Below are positions 17,447 to 25,865 of a stretch of DNA of 46,135 bases, piece after piece. Positions within the stretch are counted from its first letter, which is position 1; every line of letters starts with the position of its first letter. This DNA is from Cryobacterium sp. M96 (GTDB lineage Bacteria > Actinomycetota > Actinomycetes > Actinomycetales > Microbacteriaceae). Where the stretch lies: the NCBI RefSeq assembly GCF_002929845.1, contig NZ_PJJS01000028.1, positions 1 to 46,135 of the forward strand. Direction: 5' to 3'. Below the pieces are notes generated by a model that saw nothing but the letters and a program-made list of their open reading frames with translations, was not told where the DNA came from and searched no databases. Position numbers and translations under genes: made by a program.

Positions 17447-17766
17447 GCCAGACTTCAGGCGCCTGCGCGGAGATCGAAGGGGCCATTCGCCCGGCTCGCG
17501 CGGCCGCCTGAAACCACTCACCCCTGGAGTCAACTGAACTCGAGGCAGTCCCTCGTGAGTCTTGTGAGTCTGGTGCGATTTGTGAGTCGTGTGAGCTTGG
17601 GCCGCACCCGACATTCCTGCCAAATGTGGGCACGCGTGAACCTCTCCGCCCGTAAAGGCACCGGAGTCTGCCCGCCACACGCCCGACACGCGGCACACTC
17701 GTCCGGTGCGCTGCGATCCGCCGCAGACGGGAAACCAATTTAAGGCGAAGTATCAAATGCTTTATA
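17447..17766. other. Non-coding stretch before the hipBA promoter
   Basis: No supported gene lies between the IS1380-like fragment and the hipBA promoter. A short imperfect GTGAGTCTTGTGAGTC repeat runs at 17554-17600. The DNA becomes AT-rich from about 17740 toward the hipBA promoter. Confidence 0.5.
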
Positions 17767-17803
17767 AACGTTAGTGTATAAAATAATAGACGTTAAGGAG
17801 GAG
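17767..17803 (+). promoter_or_regulatory. hipBA promoter/operator and strong ribosome-binding site
   Basis: AT-rich DNA contains a TATAAAAT -10-like block (17777-17784) flanked by two ACGTTA words (17768-17773 and 17790-17795), 22 bp apart, about two helical turns on one face of the DNA. This fits autoregulation by a HipB-type repressor. AAGGAGGAG (17795-17803) is a strong Shine-Dalgarno sequence for ATG 17809. The operator role is inferred from spacing. Confidence 0.55.
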
Positions 17804-17808
17804 AGTCA

Positions 17809-18141
17809 ATGGTTGAGAAGCGATTAACCCCCATCCCCGTCCGGCGTGCTCTCCGTGAACTTGGCACAGACATTCAGACGTGGCGGAAACTTCTCGGGTT
17901 GACTGCTGCGCAGGTCGCGGACCGCGCGGGCATGAGCCGGGCAACCCTCCACAAGCTGGAATCAGGGCAGGGAGGCGTCAGCCTCGAGACCGCGCTGCGT
18001 GTCTTCCGGGCACTTGGAATCATGGACACGGTCGTTGAGAGCGCCGACCCTTATCGCAGCGACATCGGCCGGCTTCGCTCCGAGGAAGTTCTCCCGCAGC
18101 GTGTGCGTCAGAGCCGGCCGAAGAAACAGGCCGATGTCTGA
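17809..18141 (+). CDS. HipB-like XRE family antitoxin/repressor
   Basis: A 110-residue protein with a Cro/C1-type helix-turn-helix at about residues 20-75: IQTWRKLLGLTAAQVADRAGMSRATLHKLESGQGGVSLETALRVFRALGI. The basic tail (RVRQSRPKKQADV) may contact DNA or the partner. Its stop overlaps the HipA-like gene start by 8 bp, the classical hipBA order. By family it should repress its own promoter and neutralise the HipA kinase. GC content and the AT-rich promoter differ from the neighbouring purine genes, in keeping with transfer with the surrounding IS scraps. Confidence 0.88.
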   Translation: MVEKRLTPIPVRRALRELGTDIQTWRKLLGLTAAQVADRAGMSRATLHKLESGQGGVSLETALRVFRALGIMDTVVESADPYRSDIGRLRSEEVLPQRVRQSRPKKQADV

Positions 18142-19354
18142 CGCGGAAGTCTGGGTGCAAATAGACGGTGTCGACGTCCGCGCGGGCACGGTCTACGCGC
18201 ATCGTCGACGCAACTCCGAGAGCGCCACTTTCACCTACGACATCGATTATCTGGCCAGACCAGACGCGTACTCGCTCGATCCGGGACTACCCCTCTCATC
18301 CGGGTCTTTCAACACTGCGGACGGGCGTCGCCTTTTCGGGGCGTTCACGGACTGCGCTCCCGACCGCTGGGGACGCAAACTCATCGAAAGATCCGAACAC
18401 CACCGTGCCGCACAAGGCGGTGGAGCTGCACGCAGTTTCGGCGAACTTGATTACACGCTCGGTGTTCGCGACGACCTTCGTCAGGGTGCCTTCCGGTTCC
18501 GTCGTCCGGGGACCACTGATTGGCTGGGGCCGGCGGCTGCAAGCGTGCCGCACCTGGTCGGCCTGCCGAGACTTCTCCACGCTGTTGAATCTGTTGAGAG
18601 CGACCATCCCGATGACGAATCGTTGCGGCTACTCCTGCGTGCGGGAAGCTCTATCGGTGGTGCCCGGCCCAAAGCTTCCGTTGTCAACGGCCGGGGTGCA
18701 TTGCTCATTGCGAAGTTCCCCCGTGTTGCCTCCGACGAATGGGACGTCATGGCGTGGGAGCAGCTTGCTCTGACGCTGGCCAGCCGGGCAGGCATTCGAA
18801 CGCCGCGCACTGAATTGATGAGTGTCGCAGGCCGGAACGTGCTGCTGCTCAACAGGTTCGACAGAGTCGGGGATAGTCGCATCGGATATGTGAGCGCTAT
18901 GACGATGCTCGAAGCAGTTGACGGCGAGCACCGCAGCTACTTGGAAATCGCCGAGGTCATTGAGCAGTCATCCTCATCTGCGACGCGTGACCTTCGCGAG
19001 CTGTGGCGCCGGATCGCGTTCTCAATCCTGATCTCTAACACCGACGACCATCTCAGAAACCACGGGTTCCTCCGGTCGGACACCACACGCAGCTGGGATT
19101 TGTCTCCCGCGTTCGACCTCAACCCCAACCCGGCGGCGGGACCCAAGGAGTTGTCCACGTCCATCGACTACGACACCTTTTTCGCGGACACCGCCGCCCT
19201 CCTAGACGTGGCTCGGTACTTCCGTGTGAAAGACGCCGTCGCATTGCTATCAGAAGTCAAGGCCGCTGTCTCCGGGTGGGTCGTGGAAGCCCGCCGACTC
19301 AATATCCCGGAAAGCGAAATTGACCTGATGGCTGGCGCGTTCGTTGCCGGATGA
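18134..19354 (+). CDS. HipA-like serine/threonine kinase toxin
   Basis: From ATG 18134 the protein has 406 residues. HipA kinase marks are visible: the N-terminal subdomain ending near GSFNTADGRRLFGAFTDCAPDRWG, the Ser-containing P-loop GSSIGGARPKA (171-181; the autophosphorylated Ser region in HipA), Lys194 in LLIAKFP for ATP, NTDDHLRNHG (302-311) with catalytic Asp304 and Asn309, and the metal-binding Asp328 in DLSPAFDLNPNP. All key residues are kept, so it looks active. HipA-type kinases phosphorylate targets such as glutamyl-tRNA synthetase and slow growth; the target here is unknown. The upstream open frame over hipB is not used. Confidence 0.9.
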   Translation: MSDAEVWVQIDGVDVRAGTVYAHRRRNSESATFTYDIDYLARPDAYSLDPGLPLSSGSFNTADGRRLFGAFTDCAPDRWGRKLIERSEHHRAAQGGGAARSFGELDYTLGVRDDLRQGAFRFRRPGTTDWLGPAAASVPHLVGLPRLLHAVESVESDHPDDESLRLLLRAGSSIGGARPKASVVNGRGALLIAKFPRVASDEWDVMAWEQLALTLASRAGIRTPRTELMSVAGRNVLLLNRFDRVGDSRIGYVSAMTMLEAVDGEHRSYLEIAEVIEQSSSSATRDLRELWRRIAFSILISNTDDHLRNHGFLRSDTTRSWDLSPAFDLNPNPAAGPKELSTSIDYDTFFADTAALLDVARYFRVKDAVALLSEVKAAVSGWVVEARRLNIPESEIDLMAGAFVAG

Positions 19355-19409
19355 GCCTAGAAGGCTGGACGGACCGAGTGTTCAAGTACTCGACGCCGGT
19401 AGCGGGGGT

Positions 19410-20425
19410 TTCGCGATCTGATTCATCTGCTCACGCTGACGCTGAAGAGCCGGAGCGAGCACGGTATCCGCGATTTCCGAGACCAGGCGTGGAACTAGTC
19501 GGATAAGCCGTTCGAGGGGCATTGTTGCGCGGAGGCTAACCGCGCGCAACAGAGACTCGGTCGATGGAGCTCTCCCTCGCTCCATATCCGCTGAGGGTTC
19601 TGCGAGGATTGAATCCCATTAGATACTGACCGGACTCGCACGGCCGACCATTGGCGTCGTGCAGATCGTCGGGAACAACGTTATTGGTGGATGGCACAGC
19701 CCGCGCCCGCAGTAGTTTCTGCCCGACGTGCCCGACTTCTAGGGCTGGATGCCGGCCAAGGAATTTATTGCGGGGACTCGGGCGACTCGTCGCGATCGGC
19801 CGGCGCATCCTGGGCGGTCTCGTCGGAACGTTACCCGGCAGCGGCCCCGACGCGACTTTCCCAAATTGCCTCAGTAGAACCTTCGTGCAGGGCCTTGGCC
19901 AGTGGCAGGAGAGTTCGGCAGTGCGCCACCGATCGCGGTGAGCACGACGTCGTTGACCGTGGCTTTCTGGGCGTGACCGGCGTTGCGGATCCCGTCTAGC
20001 GTCACCGTGACCGTAGCGAGGCTTCGTCGCGGGCCGGTCGGCCGGTTGAGCGACGTTGGCCTCAGGCGCGTCCACCGCACCGACCGCAATTCCCGGGCCG
20101 CATCGCGGAGGCGGCGCAGCAGAGCGGGGAGAGCTCGCAGTGAACCTAGCCGGCGGGTCCAGGCGTCGATGGCGAGCTGGCGAATGGAGGCTTGCGGCCG
20201 CGGGAAATCGGATTCACGCGTCTTCGGGCCCACGGCCCTGGGCGTCCCGGTAGCGTCCGACTGGTTTACGAGCCCGCCCAGCACGACCAGGCCGGCCACG
20301 CCGTCGGCGAGCACGTGGTGAAAGACGACGATCAACGCGGCTTGGTGCCGCGCTACTCCGGTGACAAGAGTGGCTGCCCAGAGCGCACGGGTGCGCGGCA
20401 GCGGAGTGACGAGCAGCACTGCGGC
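19410..20425 (-). pseudogene. Wax ester synthase / diacylglycerol acyltransferase (WS/DGAT), decayed
   Basis: On the minus strand, from about 20425, the translation LVTPLPRTRALWAATLVTGV... contains the WS/DGAT active-site motif HHVLADG followed by VAGLVVL, then TSLNRPTGPRRSLATVTVTL and KATVNDVVLTAIGGAL, all hallmarks of the family. The frame then breaks at 19871. Weaker resemblance continues in other frames (NNVVPDDLHDANGRP, then IADTVLAPALQRQREQM) to about 19410. The N-terminus is cut off where the IS4-type fragment begins. The gene made storage lipid (wax ester or triacylglycerol) in an ancestor; the present copy is not functional. Confidence 0.65.
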
Positions 20426-20460
20426 TAGATCGAGTACCGCCTGCTCGCCCCCGGGGGCCG

Positions 20461-20928
20461 CTCAGCCGGGGCGAACAATCTGCTTTCCCGCAAGCACGCC
20501 TGGTGGCCCTGGCTGAGTGCGGAACGCATGCCATTCTGGACGCGGTGATGGGCCCGTGCACGACGTCGGAAATTGAACTCTCCCGAGAGCTGGCAGGACG
20601 CTTTGAACCGGGCATGGTGGTCCTCGCCGACCGCGGCTTCTCCGGCTTCCGGTTGTGGGCTCAAGCGGCAGCGACGGGCGCTGACCTGCTCTGGTGGGTC
20701 AAGACGAACCTCCGCCCTCGGCATCAGGAGACCCTCGCTGACGGGTCCTGGCTGGCGACGATCATCCCGACCTCGGGCCCGGGGCGGAAATCGACACCAC
20801 CATTGACCGTGCGGGTCGTGGACTACACGATCGACGACGGACGTGACAACCCTGACGCCGACCGGCTGCTGACCACGATCCTTGATCCGGCCGAGGCCTC
20901 CGCGATAGAACTCGCGACCGTGTACTAC
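20461..20928 (+). pseudogene. IS4-type transposase, internal fragment
   Basis: Reading from SRGEQSAFPQARLVALAECGTHA (the last part inside the ORF that starts at 20503), the frame gives LVALAECGTHAILDAVMG, GMVVLADRGFSGFRLW (with the DDE Asp in DRGF), ADLLWWVKTNL, VRVVDYTIDDGRDNPDADRLLTTILDPAEASAIELATVYY. This is the middle of an actinobacterial IS4-family transposase. The expected continuation with the YREK glutamate is replaced by unrelated residues and a stop at 20977-20979, and the N-terminus is missing. Both ends are lost, so it cannot transpose. It adjoins the truncated WS/DGAT gene and probably marks the event that broke it. Confidence 0.8.
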
Positions 20929-21031
20929 CCCTCCACGAGCCAGAAATCACCACTCAACCGCTTAACTGAACGGTATTGAGGCTAAGCGGAGGAGGAACCG
21001 GCGAGGGAGAGAATTCAATTTTGAGTCGTCC

Positions 21032-21583
21032 TCAGTCGTGGCTGGCAGGCTCTGTTTCGGGGCCCGCCGAGTGCCGGGCAAGCACGTAGAGCAGGTCGGA
21101 GAGCCGGTTGAGGTAGTGCCGCGCGTCGTCGCTGACCGGATGCCCGACCACACCGGCCCGCACCGTGTGCCGCTCGGCCCGCCGCACCACCGTTCTGGCC
21201 AGATCGATGGCGGCCTCGGTGGGCGTCGACCCGGGGATGAGGAAAACCGGCCGCAGCGGCCGGGCGGTCACCAGCCCGTCGATGATTCCCTCCAGCTCAG
21301 TGACCATGTCCGGAACGACCAGCGATATGCGCGGGACGAGGCGGTCGCGGTGAGCTGGGTTCACGACCAGATCAGCTGCGACGACGAACAAATCGCGCTG
21401 CACGCGGAACAGGATCGCGGCATGCTCGGGCTCGGCGCATCCCGCTCGCGCCAGACCGAGGGCAGACACCGCTTCGTCGATGTCGCCGACCGCGTCCATG
21501 AGTTCATCACCCTTGGAGACCCTGCCGCCATGAAGCATCCCGGTGCTGCCGGCGTCGCCGGTTCTGGTGTAGATTCTTGCCAT
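21032..21583 (-). CDS. Cob(I)yrinic acid a,c-diamide adenosyltransferase, PduO type
   Basis: The 183-residue protein is a PduO-type ATP:cob(I)alamin adenosyltransferase, which makes adenosylcobalamin. Seen: the ATP-binding N-terminus RIYTRTGDAGSTGMLHGGRVSK, DELMDAVGDIDEAVSALGLAR, the helix with IPGSTPTEAAIDLARTVVRRAER, and NRLSDLLYVLAR. GGGAGG lies before the ATG. It is divergent from nrdJ, whose product needs adenosylcobalamin, so cofactor supply for ribonucleotide reduction is a sound inference. Confidence 0.95.
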   Translation of the reverse strand: MARIYTRTGDAGSTGMLHGGRVSKGDELMDAVGDIDEAVSALGLARAGCAEPEHAAILFRVQRDLFVVAADLVVNPAHRDRLVPRISLVVPDMVTELEGIIDGLVTARPLRPVFLIPGSTPTEAAIDLARTVVRRAERHTVRAGVVGHPVSDDARHYLNRLSDLLYVLARHSAGPETEPASHD

Positions 21584-21757
21584 TTCGTGGCCTCCCGTTG
21601 ATCGCCGGACTAGGTTGACGAAGCTGGGCCGGTACCGGACAAATCCATCGTTTCATGCATTCGCGTGCCGGTGCGGCTGTCTGCCGTCGGTGCGCGGGTG
21701 CCCGGCCACCGTCGGGATGCTGCACACCGCACGGAACACCACCCCTCTATCGACGTG

Positions 21758-21806
21758 GTTGCGCCGCGGCGCTCAGATTTTCCCCTTCAGCAGCGCAACG
21801 TTTTTT
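21758..21806 (+). terminator. Possible intrinsic terminator or attenuator upstream of nrdJ
   Basis: GTTGCGC (21758-21764) pairs with GCGCAAC (21793-21799), and the right arm is followed by G and six T's (21801-21806). A GCGCCGCGGCGC self-complementary block is within the loop. The form is that of a terminator on the plus strand, but no upstream plus-strand gene is seen. Confidence 0.4.
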
Positions 21807-21953
21807 GGTGGGGATCTGATGCGGGCCGTCGTCCTGGCCGACGGCGCGGCACTGATCGGCCGGCCTGTGCGTGCAGCCCTGCTCCGCACCGCCAGGCGGG
21901 CTTTTTTCTGCAGCACTGCCCGTCGAGGACACGCCCGAGCCGAAGCAGAAAAA

Positions 21954-21973
21954 TACAATCACTACATGTAGTG
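21954..21973 (+). promoter_or_regulatory. nrdJ promoter -10 with NrdR-box-like palindrome
   Basis: TACAAT (21954-21959) looks like a -10. It is directly followed by the perfect 14-bp palindrome CACTACATGTAGTG. The NrdR box consensus (ACACWATATATWGTGT) keeps the same CACTA...TAGTG ends, here with C and G at the two positions flanking the central AT. NrdR represses ribonucleotide reductase genes in most bacteria, so nrdJ repression is likely. Only one clear box is seen; NrdR often uses two. Confidence 0.6.
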
Positions 21974-22040
21974 GTTCACTGAGGAGTTGACGCCCACTGG
22001 TAGTAATTCGGCATTCGGGTGTCGAGAGTGGGGAGCGAAC

Positions 22041-24848
22041 GTGAGTAGCAGGAATCAGAACGCCGAAGCCGGGTCTGACGGAAGCGATCAGGGTGCGCAT
22101 AGTGCCGGACTGGCCATCGAGCGCCACTTCAGCACGCCCGGGGTCCACCCGTACGACGAGGTGGTCTGGGAGCTTCGCGATGTCGTGCAGACGAACTGGA
22201 AGAATGGCGAAACCGTCTTCGAGCAGAAGGGTGTCGAGTTCCCGGACACCTGGTCGGCGAACGCCTCCACCATTGTGAGCACCAAGTACTTTCGCGGGGC
22301 CATCGGGTCGCCCGAGCGGGAGTCCAGCCTCAAGCAGCTGCTCGACCGGGTGGTCACGCGGTATGTGGTTGCCGGGTCGGCGAACGGGTACTTCGCCGGG
22401 GACGGCGACGCGGAGGTCTTCGGTGCGGAACTGACCTGGCTGCTCCTGCATCAGGTCTTCTCGTTCAACTCCCCGGTGTGGTTCAACGTCGGGACGCCAT
22501 CGCCGCAGCAGGTCAGCGCCTGCTTCATCCTCTCGGTCGAGGACACAATGGAGTCCATTCTCGGCTGGTACCGCGATGAGGGGATGATCTTCAAGGGCGG
22601 TTCTGGGGCGGGGGTGAACCTGTCCCAACTGCGTTCCTCCAAGGAACTGCTCTCCTCCGGCGGAACGGCCAGTGGGCCCGTCTCGTTCATGCGCGGCGCC
22701 GATGCCAGCGCGGGCACGATCAAGTCCGGCGGGGCGACCCGGCGTGCTGCCAAAATGGTGGTGCTCGACGTGGACCACCCGGACATCGTGGAATTCATCG
22801 AGGCCAAGTCGAGGGAGGAAGGCAAAATCCGTGCTCTGCGGGATGCCGGCTACGACATGGACCTCGGCGGTGCGGACATGGCGAGCGTGCAGTACCAGAA
22901 CGCCAACAACACCGTTCGGGTCAGTGACGAGTTCATGCGAGCCGTGGAAAACGGCACCAGCTTCTCCCTCACCTCCCGGCAGGACGGAAGCGAGATCGAG
23001 TCAGTGCACGGACCGGGCCTGTTCCGTCAACTCGCCCAAGCGGCGTGGGACTGCGCCGACCCGGGAATCCAGTACGACGACACCATCAACGACTGGCATA
23101 CCAATCCCGAATCGGGTCGGATCACGGCGTCGAATCCCTGCTCGGAGTACATGTCGCTCGACAACTCGTCCTGCAACCTGGCCTCGCTCAATCTGCTCAA
23201 GTTTCTGCGCGCCGACGCCGTCCCGGGGGAGGACGTGTTCGACACGGATGCCTTCGTTCGGGCGGTCGAGCTGATCACCACGGCGATGGACATCTCGATC
23301 TGCTTCGCCGACTTCCCGACGCCGGCCGTCGGTGAGACGACCCGCGCGTTCCGCCAGCTGGGCATCGGCTACGCCAACCTCGGTGCTCTCCTGATGGCCG
23401 CCGGTCACGCCTACGATTCCGAGTCGGGCAGGGCCGTGGCCGCCGGGATCACCTCCCTGATGACCGGAACCGCCTACCGGCGTTCGGCCGAACTGGCCGG
23501 GGTGGTTGGCCCGTACGAGGGCTTCGCGCGCAATGCGGAGGCCCACACGAGAGTCATGCGCAAGCACGAGGCAGCCGACATCGCCCTGCAGACCTCGGGT
23601 GGCATGAGCGGCGAGATCCATGATCGCGCGTCGGCGGCCTGGAAGCAGGCCCTGATGTTGGGGGAGGTGTCCGGCTGGCGAAACGCGCAAGCCAGTGTTC
23701 TCGCTCCCACCGGCACGATCGGCTTCATGATGGACTGTGACACCACGGGAATCGAACCGGATTTCTCACTGGTGAAGTTCAAGAAGCTGGTGGGTGGCGG
23801 CTCCATGCAGATCGTCAACCAGACCGTGCCCCGAGCGCTGCGCGGCCTGGGGTACCCGCGGGAGGCCGCCGAGGCGATCGTCGAACACATCGCCCTGCAC
23901 GGACAGGTCATCGGTGCCCCCGGGCTCGAACCGGAACACTACGCGATCTTCGACTGCGCCATGGGGAAGAGGGCCATCGCGCCGATGGGCCACGTGCGCA
24001 TGATGGCCGCGGTTCAGCCGTTCCTCTCCGGAGCCATCTCCAAAACCGTCAACCTCCCGCAGAGCGCAACGGTCGACGAAGTGGAGGAGGTCTACTTCCA
24101 GGGCTGGAAGCTCGGGCTCAAGGCGGTGGCCATTTACCGCGACAACTGCAAGGTCGGTCAGCCCCTATCGGACGGCAAGGCCGCCCCGGCGTCCGTGCCG
24201 GTCGTGCAGCCCGCGTCGCCGATCCGGCGGCGACTTCCGAAGTCCCGCACGTCGATCACCACGTCCTTCGCCGTCGCCGGCGCCGAGGGGCATCTCACGG
24301 CGGGGTTGTACCCCAACGACGAACTCGGCGAGATCTTCCTCCGGCTGGGCAAACAGGGTTCTACTCTGTCCGGGGTCATGGACGCATTCTCCATCGCGGT
24401 CTCGATCGGCCTACAGTACGGGGTGCCGCTGCCGACCTACGTCGAGAAGTTCACCAATCTGCGCTTCGAACCGGCGGGGATGACCGATGACCCGGACATC
24501 CGGATGGCGCAGTCGATGATGGACTACATTTTCCGCCGCCTGGCCCTGGATCACCTGCCGTTCGCTACGCGCTCGTCGATGGGGATCTTCACGACCGCCG
24601 AGCGCGTTTCCCAGCTCGATGCGGGTGGCTCTGAAGCAACGGAAACGGCGCCACCGAGCCAGGTGCTGCCTCCGGCCCAGCCGCCTGCAGGGGCGACTCG
24701 AGCGGTGCATTCCTCGGCGGAACTACTCGAGGCTCAGCAGGGTCTCAGCCTGGATTCGCCGCTGTGCATGTCGTGCGGCACCGCCATGCGTCCGGCCGGT
24801 TCGTGCTACGTCTGCGAAAGCTGTGGCAGCACGAGCGGCTGCAGCTGA
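22041..24848 (+). CDS. nrdJ: Adenosylcobalamin-dependent (class II) ribonucleoside-diphosphate reductase
   Basis: From GTG 22041 (GGGGAG upstream) the protein has 935 residues, the usual size for actinobacterial NrdJ. It reduces ribonucleotides to deoxyribonucleotides with adenosylcobalamin and needs no oxygen. The first redox cysteine is in SACFILSVEDTMESI. The thiyl-radical region is NPCSEYMSLDNSSCNLASLNL. Later come CDTTGIEPDFSLVKFKKL and ATVDEVEEVYFQGWKLGLKA. The C-terminus is Cys-rich (CMSCGTAM..GSCYVCESCG), the usual swinging redox/zinc tail. An in-frame TTG at 21987 would add 18 residues but abuts GAGGAG without spacing. No intein is present. Confidence 0.97.
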   Translation: MSSRNQNAEAGSDGSDQGAHSAGLAIERHFSTPGVHPYDEVVWELRDVVQTNWKNGETVFEQKGVEFPDTWSANASTIVSTKYFRGAIGSPERESSLKQLLDRVVTRYVVAGSANGYFAGDGDAEVFGAELTWLLLHQVFSFNSPVWFNVGTPSPQQVSACFILSVEDTMESILGWYRDEGMIFKGGSGAGVNLSQLRSSKELLSSGGTASGPVSFMRGADASAGTIKSGGATRRAAKMVVLDVDHPDIVEFIEAKSREEGKIRALRDAGYDMDLGGADMASVQYQNANNTVRVSDEFMRAVENGTSFSLTSRQDGSEIESVHGPGLFRQLAQAAWDCADPGIQYDDTINDWHTNPESGRITASNPCSEYMSLDNSSCNLASLNLLKFLRADAVPGEDVFDTDAFVRAVELITTAMDISICFADFPTPAVGETTRAFRQLGIGYANLGALLMAAGHAYDSESGRAVAAGITSLMTGTAYRRSAELAGVVGPYEGFARNAEAHTRVMRKHEAADIALQTSGGMSGEIHDRASAAWKQALMLGEVSGWRNAQASVLAPTGTIGFMMDCDTTGIEPDFSLVKFKKLVGGGSMQIVNQTVPRALRGLGYPREAAEAIVEHIALHGQVIGAPGLEPEHYAIFDCAMGKRAIAPMGHVRMMAAVQPFLSGAISKTVNLPQSATVDEVEEVYFQGWKLGLKAVAIYRDNCKVGQPLSDGKAAPASVPVVQPASPIRRRLPKSRTSITTSFAVAGAEGHLTAGLYPNDELGEIFLRLGKQGSTLSGVMDAFSIAVSIGLQYGVPLPTYVEKFTNLRFEPAGMTDDPDIRMAQSMMDYIFRRLALDHLPFATRSSMGIFTTAERVSQLDAGGSEATETAPPSQVLPPAQPPAGATRAVHSSAELLEAQQGLSLDSPLCMSCGTAMRPAGSCYVCESCGSTSGCS

Positions 24849-24857
24849 GGCCCATCG

Positions 24858-25088
24858 CTGCCTGACGGCGGTGGGCTGTCGGCGCCGATCTTCGACATCG
24901 TGCTCAAGGGCCTCACCATTCGCGGTTCGATCGGGGGCACCCGCCGTGACCTTGTCGAAGCCCTGATTTCCACAACCGTGGAGTGCTCCACCCGGCTGTC
25001 GCCACTGGCCGCCTCGAGGAGCTGACCGACGTCCTCGACGAGATGCGCCAGGGCAGGATCGACGACCGGGTCGTCATCACGTACTCGG
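24858..25088 (+). pseudogene. Zinc-dependent alcohol dehydrogenase (AdhP-type), C-terminal remnant
   Basis: LPDGGGLSAPIFDIVLKGLTIRGSIGGTRRDLVEAL matches the cofactor-domain end of AdhP-type alcohol dehydrogenases. After a frameshift near 24970 the next frame gives VATGRLEELTDVLDEMRQGRIDDRVVITY, the family C-terminus. The front three quarters of the gene are gone. The remnant lies beside the TetR and 2-oxoacid dehydrogenase genes and overlaps the end of the TetR gene, so it may be what is left of a fuller alcohol or acetoin catabolic locus. Confidence 0.75.
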
Positions 25089-25727
25089 CGCACCCGCTGC
25101 CGATGCGGCGCCGGACAGGGGGCTCGCCGTCGTCAACTGGATGACGGCCAGCGCGGACCGAGCGTGGACCGCGGCCTCGGCGGCGGTCACCGGTTCGAGC
25201 AGCCCGAGCAGCCGCCGCCGGTAGTCTTCGCCCAGCAGCAGTGCGTAGAGCTGCTCGGCATGGGCAGCGGCCGCCTGGCCGTGCTCGGCCCGAATGTGGT
25301 CTGCGAGGCGCGCGATGTGGCGCATGTCGCCGTTGTCGTGCAGCCGTCGGGCGAGTTCGGGAAAACGCAGCGACTCGGCGATCACGAGGCGGTGTAGTCC
25401 GATCATCTGGGCCGAGTGCAACCCGTACACGATACGCGCGGCGAGTGATTCCAGCGTCTCCGTGCGGAGAGGCTCGCCACTGACGTTCGCGGCCAGGCGT
25501 CGCTGCATCTCGGTGAAGACGCCATCCTTGTCACCGAAGTAGGTGTAAATGGTGCGCTTGGTGACGCGGGCCGCGGCGGCAATCCGGTCCACCGTCGCCT
25601 TGCCGAAGCCATATTCGAGGAAGACCGGCAACGCGGCGTCGAGGATCTGGCCTCGACGCTCGACGCGCCCCGCCTCCGTGGGTCGGCCGCGCTTGCGAAC
25701 CGGGCTCGCTGGGGTCGCTGAGTCCAT
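25077..25727 (-). CDS. TetR/AcrR family regulator
   Basis: The 216-residue protein has an N-terminal TetR helix-turn-helix (RRGQILDAALPVFLEYGFGKATVDRIAAAARVTKRTIYTYFGDKDGVFTEM, about residues 24-75) preceded by a basic KRGRPTEAGR stretch. The C-terminal part (LHRLVIAESLRFPELARRLHDNGDMRHIARLADHI) resembles the AefR-like group. It is transcribed divergently from the E1alpha gene, 140 bp away, and probably controls that operon through the inverted repeat at 25754-25770; this is inferred from position. Its C-terminal codons overlap the alcohol dehydrogenase remnant. Confidence 0.87.
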   Translation of the reverse strand: MDSATPASPVRKRGRPTEAGRVERRGQILDAALPVFLEYGFGKATVDRIAAAARVTKRTIYTYFGDKDGVFTEMQRRLAANVSGEPLRTETLESLAARIVYGLHSAQMIGLHRLVIAESLRFPELARRLHDNGDMRHIARLADHIRAEHGQAAAAHAEQLYALLLGEDYRRRLLGLLEPVTAAEAAVHARSALAVIQLTTASPLSGAASAAGAPST

Positions 25728-25753
25728 GTCCGGCCCTTCGGATTTTCAAAAAA

Positions 25754-25770
25754 ACGTTAAACGCAAACGT
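25754..25770. promoter_or_regulatory. Inverted repeat in the TetR / E1alpha divergent region
   Basis: ACGTT (25754-25758) and AACGT (25766-25770) form a dyad with a 7-nt centre, in AT-rich DNA between the two divergent genes. It lies about 27 bp from the TetR start. A -10-like TAGAAT follows at 25782-25787 for the rightward operon. Operator role inferred from symmetry and position. Confidence 0.45.
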
Positions 25771-25865
25771 ACTCTCGGATGTAGAATGAAACTAATTCGT
25801 ATCATTAAAATTCGATGCGACTCTTCGATCTCCGACCTCACGAAGGCCGAGCAGGGAGTTCTTTC

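Larger units (their letters stand above)
21584..22040. other. Divergent regulatory region between the adenosyltransferase and nrdJ
   Basis: No gene is supported in these 457 bases. They hold a hairpin with a T-tract at 21758-21806, a weaker GC-rich hairpin followed by CTTTTTT at about 21875-21907, a -10-like TACAAT (21954-21959), and the palindrome CACTACATGTAGTG (21960-21973). I looked for a cobalamin riboswitch on both strands and did not find its conserved B12-box sequence. Confidence 0.6.

Noticed and set aside
21584..22040. Cobalamin riboswitch before the adenosyltransferase or nrdJ
   Set aside because: The minus strand has a loosely similar stretch near 21765-21800, but the conserved B12-box and its partners are not found on either strand. 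Kept only as an unexplained leader.
22041..24848. Intein in nrdJ
   Set aside because: The protein is of normal length and the active-site blocks are contiguous; no splicing motifs were seen.
24858..25088. Functional alcohol dehydrogenase
   Set aside because: Only the C-terminal quarter is present and it has a frameshift; zinc-binding residues are missing.
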